DNA of 11,088 nt from an uncultured Opitutia bacterium. GTDB lineage: Bacteria > Verrucomicrobiota > Verrucomicrobiia > Opitutales > UBA953. Positions within the stretch are counted from its first letter, which is position 1; the number at the start of each line of letters is the position of its first letter. Under the pieces are notes generated by a model. That model was not told where the DNA came from. It did no database searches and saw nothing but the letters and a program-made list of their open reading frames with translations. Shown here piece by piece: positions 8,466-11,088 of this stretch. The translations under genes were made by a program, and so were the position numbers. The stretch covers positions 1-11,088 of the forward strand of contig CAIPVK010000011.1 in assembly GCA_903868455.1 (NCBI GenBank), read 5' to 3'.

Positions 8466-8962
8466 CGCGACGGCGCCGCGGGGAGCGGCGCGCAGGTGAG
8501 GGGATCCAGCTCGAGGAACGCGACGCGCCCGTTGCGCAGCGTCTCGAGGCGCGCGCGGTCCATCGTGCCGTCCGGGTGGAAGACGAGGCGCGCGAGCGGC
8601 GCGGCCTGGGCGACGCCGCCCAGCAGCACCAAGCCCTCCGTCTCGGGGCCGACCAGGCGGGCGCGCCGCTCCTCGGTGTTCGGCAGGACGAGCGTCGCGT
8701 CCGGCGCGTCGCCCCAGGCGAGCCGGTCGCCCTCGTCGAGCAACCGCAGCTCGACCGGCGCGCCGCGCTCGACCGCCATCCGCCGGAGCCGCTGCACCTG
8801 GTCGAGCAGGAGGTCCTCCGGCTCCTCGCGCGCGGCGCCCCGCATCATGCCGGCCGCGCCCGCCACCCAGAGCCCGGAGACGATCGCGCAGAGGCCGAGG
8901 GCGATCAGCACCTCGAGGAGGGTGAAGCCGCCTCGAACGGGGCGCTGGGTCGTCGCCGTCAC
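8462..8962 (-). CDS. gspH: GspH, minor pseudopilin
   Basis: This is a minor pseudopilin of the T2SS tip complex, 166 aa, usual for GspH. After an 11-12 residue leader (MTATTQRPVRGG) comes FTLLEVLIALGLCAIVSGLW: prepilin cleavage after Gly12, Glu at mature position 5, hydrophobic helix to about residue 40. The core shows the GspH pattern: a helix with LLLDQVQRLRRMAVERGAPVEL (52-73) and the late motif LVFHPDGTMDRARL (126-139), equivalent to the 'F.PDG' segment shared by GspH/FimT proteins. The start is GTG at 8962, overlapping the gspG TGA as GTGA. No ATG lies between it and the prepilin motif, so the GTG is the only start that gives a short, basic leader. The stop overlaps the gspI ATG by 4 nt. 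Confidence 0.92.
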   Translation of the reverse strand: MTATTQRPVRGGFTLLEVLIALGLCAIVSGLWVAGAAGMMRGAAREEPEDLLLDQVQRLRRMAVERGAPVELRLLDEGDRLAWGDAPDATLVLPNTEERRARLVGPETEGLVLLGGVAQAAPLARLVFHPDGTMDRARLETLRNGRVAFLELDPLTCAPLPAAPSR

Positions 8963-9393
8963 CAGTTGCCGATGTCGTCCGCGGTGTCGGCCTGGCGGTC
9001 CTTCCCCTTGGAGAAGAGGTCGTAGCCGTCGGCGTTGCGCGTCCCGGGGTGGCGATACTGGTAGGGCTCGCCCCAGGGGTCGTCGGCCATCTTGCCGCCC
9101 TTGGTCTCGACATACGGTCCGCGCCAGCGCTCGGCGCGCGCCTCGGGGGCGGTCGCCAGCGCGGCGAGGCCCTCCTCCGTCGAGGGGTAGTCGCCCACGT
9201 CGAGGCGGAAGCGCATCAGCGCCGTCTTCATCGACTCGTTGACGGCCAGCGAGGCGATCTGCTCCTGGCTGCGCCCGAAGACGCCGTCGAGCTTGGTCAT
9301 GGCGTAGCCGGCGACGAGCGCCACGATCGCGAGCGCGATGAGGATCTCGATGAGGGTGAAGCCGCGTCGGGCGGCGGGGCGGGTGTGCTTCAT
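8959..9393 (-). CDS. gspG: GspG, major pseudopilin
   Basis: This is the main structural subunit of the pseudopilus, the piston-like periplasmic fibre of the T2SS. The protein is 144 aa, standard length. Leader MKHTRPAARRG is cut before FTLIEILIALAIVALVAG (mature Glu5 present). The GspG signatures follow: DVGDYPSTEEGLAAL (65-79), WRGPYVE (90-96), DPWGEPYQYRHPG (105-117) and YDLFSKGKDRQADTADDIGNW (124-144). The last contains the acidic residues of the calcium site that stabilises major pseudopilins. The ATG at 9393 is the only start giving a short basic leader; the open frame extends upstream into the preceding gene's shadow. No clear ribosome-binding site is visible. It lies 8 nt after the GspC-like gene and overlaps gspH by 4 nt. 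Confidence 0.97.
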   Translation of the reverse strand: MKHTRPAARRGFTLIEILIALAIVALVAGYAMTKLDGVFGRSQEQIASLAVNESMKTALMRFRLDVGDYPSTEEGLAALATAPEARAERWRGPYVETKGGKMADDPWGEPYQYRHPGTRNADGYDLFSKGKDRQADTADDIGNW

Positions 9394-9401
9394 GGTCAAG
9401 T

Positions 9402-10076
9402 TCAGCGGGGGCCGCGGCGGCGGTCGCGTCCGCCGCCCCCATTGCCGCCGCCCTCGGGGGCCTCGCCCCCCGGAGTCTCCTCGGCGCGGGCGCGCCCGCC
9501 CTCGGCCTGCATCTGCTGCATGCGCTCCTGCCAGCGGCGCTCGCGCTCGGCGCGGTACTCGGCGATCTGCTCGGGGGTGAAGTTGCCCCAAGGGGTCTGG
9601 ACCTTGCCGTCGGGGCCCGGCTCGGGAAGGGGAGGTCCGCCCCGGCCGCCTTCCGCGGCGCGCGGCGCGGCGGGCGCCTCGTATTTGGAGACGCTCGCCG
9701 GCTTGAGGACGAGGGACGCGGTCTTGCCGCCCGTCTCCACGACGAGCGTGGAGGTGGCGTCGTCGAAGGACTTCACCACGGGCTGCGCGGGGTCGGACGT
9801 CTCGCCCGCGCTGATCCAGCGGCTCTGCTTGGTCGTCGTGTCGTAGACGCTGTAGTAGACGGCGTCGCCTTCCCGGTACATGCCCCGGAGCTCGAGCGTG
9901 GCCGCCGCCGCCGGCTTCGCCGCGGACGTCGGGGCCGGGGAGGCGCCGAACGGGGAGTTCTTCGCCAGGGCCTCCAGGTCGAGGACCGGTTTGGCCACGG
10001 ATTCGGCGGCGCCTTGCGGGGTCGACGGCTCCGCCGCGGCCGCGGCGAGCAGGAGGCTGGCGAGGACGACGCTCAT
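9402..10076 (-). CDS. Secreted GspC-like T2SS protein with Gly/Arg-rich C-terminus
   Basis: This is the first gene of the minus-strand T2SS operon. The protein is 224 aa. A short hydrophobic N-terminus (VVLASLLLAAAAA, 3-15) looks like a signal peptide or a weak membrane anchor. Next come a linker, then a compact all-beta segment (about 60-126: TLELRGMYREGDAVYYSVYD ... GETSDPAQPVVKSF ... STLVVETGGKTASLVLK). Its pattern resembles the homology region of GspC, the platform protein that contacts GspD. A helical segment (TPEQIAEYRAERERRWQERMQQMQ, 167-190) and a Gly/Glu/Arg-rich end (GGGNGGGGRDRRRGPR) follow. There is no PDZ domain. Start ATG has AAGGAAG close upstream. A TTG at 10115 would add a basic N-region but runs through TTA, ATA and AGG codons that the neighbouring genes avoid, so I reject it. 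The GspC role is inferred from position and weak pattern similarity. Confidence 0.72.
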   Translation of the reverse strand: MSVVLASLLLAAAAAEPSTPQGAAESVAKPVLDLEALAKNSPFGASPAPTSAAKPAAAATLELRGMYREGDAVYYSVYDTTTKQSRWISAGETSDPAQPVVKSFDDATSTLVVETGGKTASLVLKPASVSKYEAPAAPRAAEGGRGGPPLPEPGPDGKVQTPWGNFTPEQIAEYRAERERRWQERMQQMQAEGGRARAEETPGGEAPEGGGNGGGGRDRRRGPR

Positions 10077-10207
10077 CTTCCTTATACCCCTTAACCCTCC
10101 CCGGGTTTCGCGCAAGCGGTCAGGCGTTGGCAGGGGATTTCCTTCCGCTGTGGAAATCGGAATAGCCTCAATCCTATGCTGATCACGGGCTGAAACTAAT
10201 CCCTGAC
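10077..10207 (-). promoter_or_regulatory. Upstream region of the minus-strand gsp operon
   Basis: This 131-bp gap between the tRNA and the GspC-like gene must hold the operon promoter unless the tRNA transcript reads through. It has visibly lower G+C than the genes. Purine-rich AAGGGG and AAGGAAG just before the ATG (read on the minus strand) are the ribosome-binding region. Possible -10-like strings (TAGGAT near 10169-10174 and TATAAG near 10081-10086) have no good partner -35, so I do not name a promoter. No T-run hairpin that would terminate the tRNA transcript is seen. Confidence 0.35.
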
Positions 10208-10297
10208 TGGCGGAGAGGGAGGGATTCGAACCCCCGGGACCCTTGCGGGACCAGCTGATTTCGAATCAGCCGCAATCGACCACTCTGCCACCTCTCC
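10208..10297 (-). tRNA. tRNA-Ser(CGA), with encoded CCA
   Basis: Read on the minus strand, the acceptor stem is GGAGAGG (10297-10291) pairing with CCTCTCC (10218-10212), followed by discriminator G and an encoded CCA (10210-10208). The anticodon arm is GCTGA-TTCGAAA-TCAGC, giving anticodon CGA, which reads the serine codon UCG. A long variable arm containing GTCCCGCAAGGGTCCC marks a class II tRNA, as expected for serine. The T arm is GGGGG-TTCGAAT-CCCTC. Length is 90 nt with the CCA. It sits alone between the T2SS operon and a divergent transporter gene. Such genes are common sites for element integration, but no integrase or repeated 3' end is visible nearby. Confidence 0.96.
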
Positions 10298-10413
10298 GTG
10301 CCGTCAGGACCCTTGAGCAAATGCCCGGGACCCCGCCGGGCAAGGGAAAACCCGCCGCGAAGGCGGCTCGACACCCCTCGCCGGGCGGGATTAGACGAGT
10401 CTACCCCACGACC
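10298..10413 (+). other. Leader region between tRNA-Ser and the MFS gene, with competing stems
   Basis: This 116-bp divergent spacer contains GCCCGG/CCGGGC (10323-10328 with 10336-10341) and CCGCC-gcgaa-GGCGG (10352-10366). It also has an alternative pairing of CCCGCC (10351-10356) with GGCGGG (10384-10389) that excludes the second stem. There is no clear Shine-Dalgarno sequence before the ATG at 10414, and no confident promoter on either strand. It may be the 5' leader of the transporter mRNA, but GC-rich DNA forms such stems easily, so regulation is only a possibility. Confidence 0.3.
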
Positions 10414-11088
10414 ATGACATCCGCCCACCCCGCCGATGCGCCCCAGCAGGACAAGCTCCTGTTCTGGGGGTGCTTCCTCGCCATGATCACCACCTCGCTC
10501 GCCTTCATCACGCGGGCGTTCCTGTGCAACGATCCCGGCCTATGGCCCGCCACCTTCGGCCTCGACAAGGTCCAGGCCGCCGAGCTCTTCGGCGCGGGCA
10601 TCTGGTCCTTCGCCCTCTCCATCATCCTCTTCTCCCTCGTCATCGACCGCATCGGCTACAAGGCGGCGATGGCCTTCTCCTTCCTCTGCTACGCCGGTTA
10701 CGCCGTGTTCGCCCTGATGGCGTATGACACCGTCGCCGCCGGCACCCCCGAGGCCCAGCGCGCCGCCTACTGGCTGCTCTACGCCGGCTCGGTCATCCTC
10801 GGCCTGGGCAACGGCACCGTCGAGGCCTTCACCAACCCCGTCGTCGCCACCCTGTTCAGCCGCGAGAAGACCAAGTGGCTCAACATCCTCCACGCCGGCT
10901 GGCCCGCGGGCCTCGTCATCGGCGGCCTGCTCTCGATCGGCCTCGCCGACCAGGTCAAGGCCGACTGGCGCATCCTCGTCTACCTCCTCGCCGCCCCCGC
11001 GGTCGTCTTCGTGGCGATCCTCGCCCGCTGCCGCTTCCCGGTGAACGAGCGCGTCGCCTCCGGCACCTCCTACCGCGAGATGCTCGCC
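10414..11088 (+). CDS. MFS transporter, N-terminal half (3' end outside window)
   Basis: This is a major facilitator superfamily permease of the inner membrane; 225 residues are present and the frame is open at the window end. After a hydrophilic N-terminus (1-15) comes TM1 (about 17-36), an external loop, TM2 (about 57-77), and the loop IDRIGYK (77-83), a form of the MFS DRxGRR signature between TM2 and TM3. TM3 to TM6 follow to about residue 203. The stretch LGNGTVEAFTNPVVATLFSR, then KTKWLNILHAGWPAGLVIGG (152-171), is a strongly family-like block at TM4-TM5. I associate it with uncharacterised MFS proteins of PVC bacteria, often near sugar-catabolism genes; that is recall, not a search. 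Substrate is unknown. Start ATG is the only candidate that gives a normal N-terminus. It is divergent from the tRNA and not part of the T2SS operon. Confidence 0.88.
   Translation, partial: MTSAHPADAPQQDKLLFWGCFLAMITTSLAFITRAFLCNDPGLWPATFGLDKVQAAELFGAGIWSFALSIILFSLVIDRIGYKAAMAFSFLCYAGYAVFALMAYDTVAAGTPEAQRAAYWLLYAGSVILGLGNGTVEAFTNPVVATLFSREKTKWLNILHAGWPAGLVIGGLLSIGLADQVKADWRILVYLLAAPAVVFVAILARCRFPVNERVASGTSYREMLA

Noticed and set aside
10077..10115. TTG start at 10115 for the GspC-like gene, giving a basic signal-peptide N-region
   Set aside because: The added codons include TTA, ATA and three AGG, which are virtually absent from neighbouring genes, and the ATG at 10076 has a purine-rich AAGGAAG upstream.
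10208..10297. tRNA-Ser as an integration site of a mobile element
   Set aside because: No integrase and no duplicated tRNA 3' end is visible within the window on either side.
10183..10428. Minus-strand open frame of 81 codons with ERWQSGRLRLIRNQLV...GFESLPLR
   Set aside because: It is the conceptual translation of the tRNA-Ser gene, a well-known artefact.

Overview
The window (about 75% G+C, C/G-ending codons almost throughout) is a type II secretion system (T2SS) locus from a very GC-rich Gram-negative bacterium. The truncated transporter at the right edge resembles MFS proteins I associate with Verrucomicrobiota/Planctomycetota (PVC) genomes. That lineage is an inference from recalled family resemblance, not a search.

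Layout. (1) 1-3954, plus strand: the 3' part of the outer-membrane secretin gspD, then gspE (assembly ATPase) and gspF (inner-membrane platform), packed with 4-nt and 2-nt gaps. (2) 3955-4272: a convergent intergenic island made of G-rich repeats, nested inverted-repeat arms and a core of lower G+C. (3) 4273-10076, minus strand, transcribed right to left: a secreted GspC-like protein, then gspG, gspH, gspI, gspJ, gspK, gspL and gspM. All six junctions from G/H to L/M overlap by exactly 4 nt (ATGA or GTGA). (4) 10208-10297, minus strand: tRNA-Ser(CGA) with encoded CCA. (5) 10414 to the end, plus strand: the 5' part of an MFS transporter gene.

Together these genes encode nearly a whole T2SS. 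GspD forms the outer-membrane channel. GspE powers assembly on the platform GspF/L/M. GspG is the major pseudopilin and GspH/I/J/K form the pilus tip. The GspC-like protein is a candidate link between platform and secretin. The prepilin peptidase (GspO/PilD) needed by the five pseudopilins is not in the window. The usual order C-D-E-F-G-H-I-J-K-L-M is split into two convergent blocks, DEF and C-like-GHIJKLM.

The features most worth a second look are an 89-residue Gly/Arg/Pro tail on GspI with eight tandem heptads, the intergenic palindromic island, and the unusual GspC-like protein. I saw no CRISPR array, insertion sequence, phage gene or defence system. Most long open frames on opposite strands are by-products of the high G+C.
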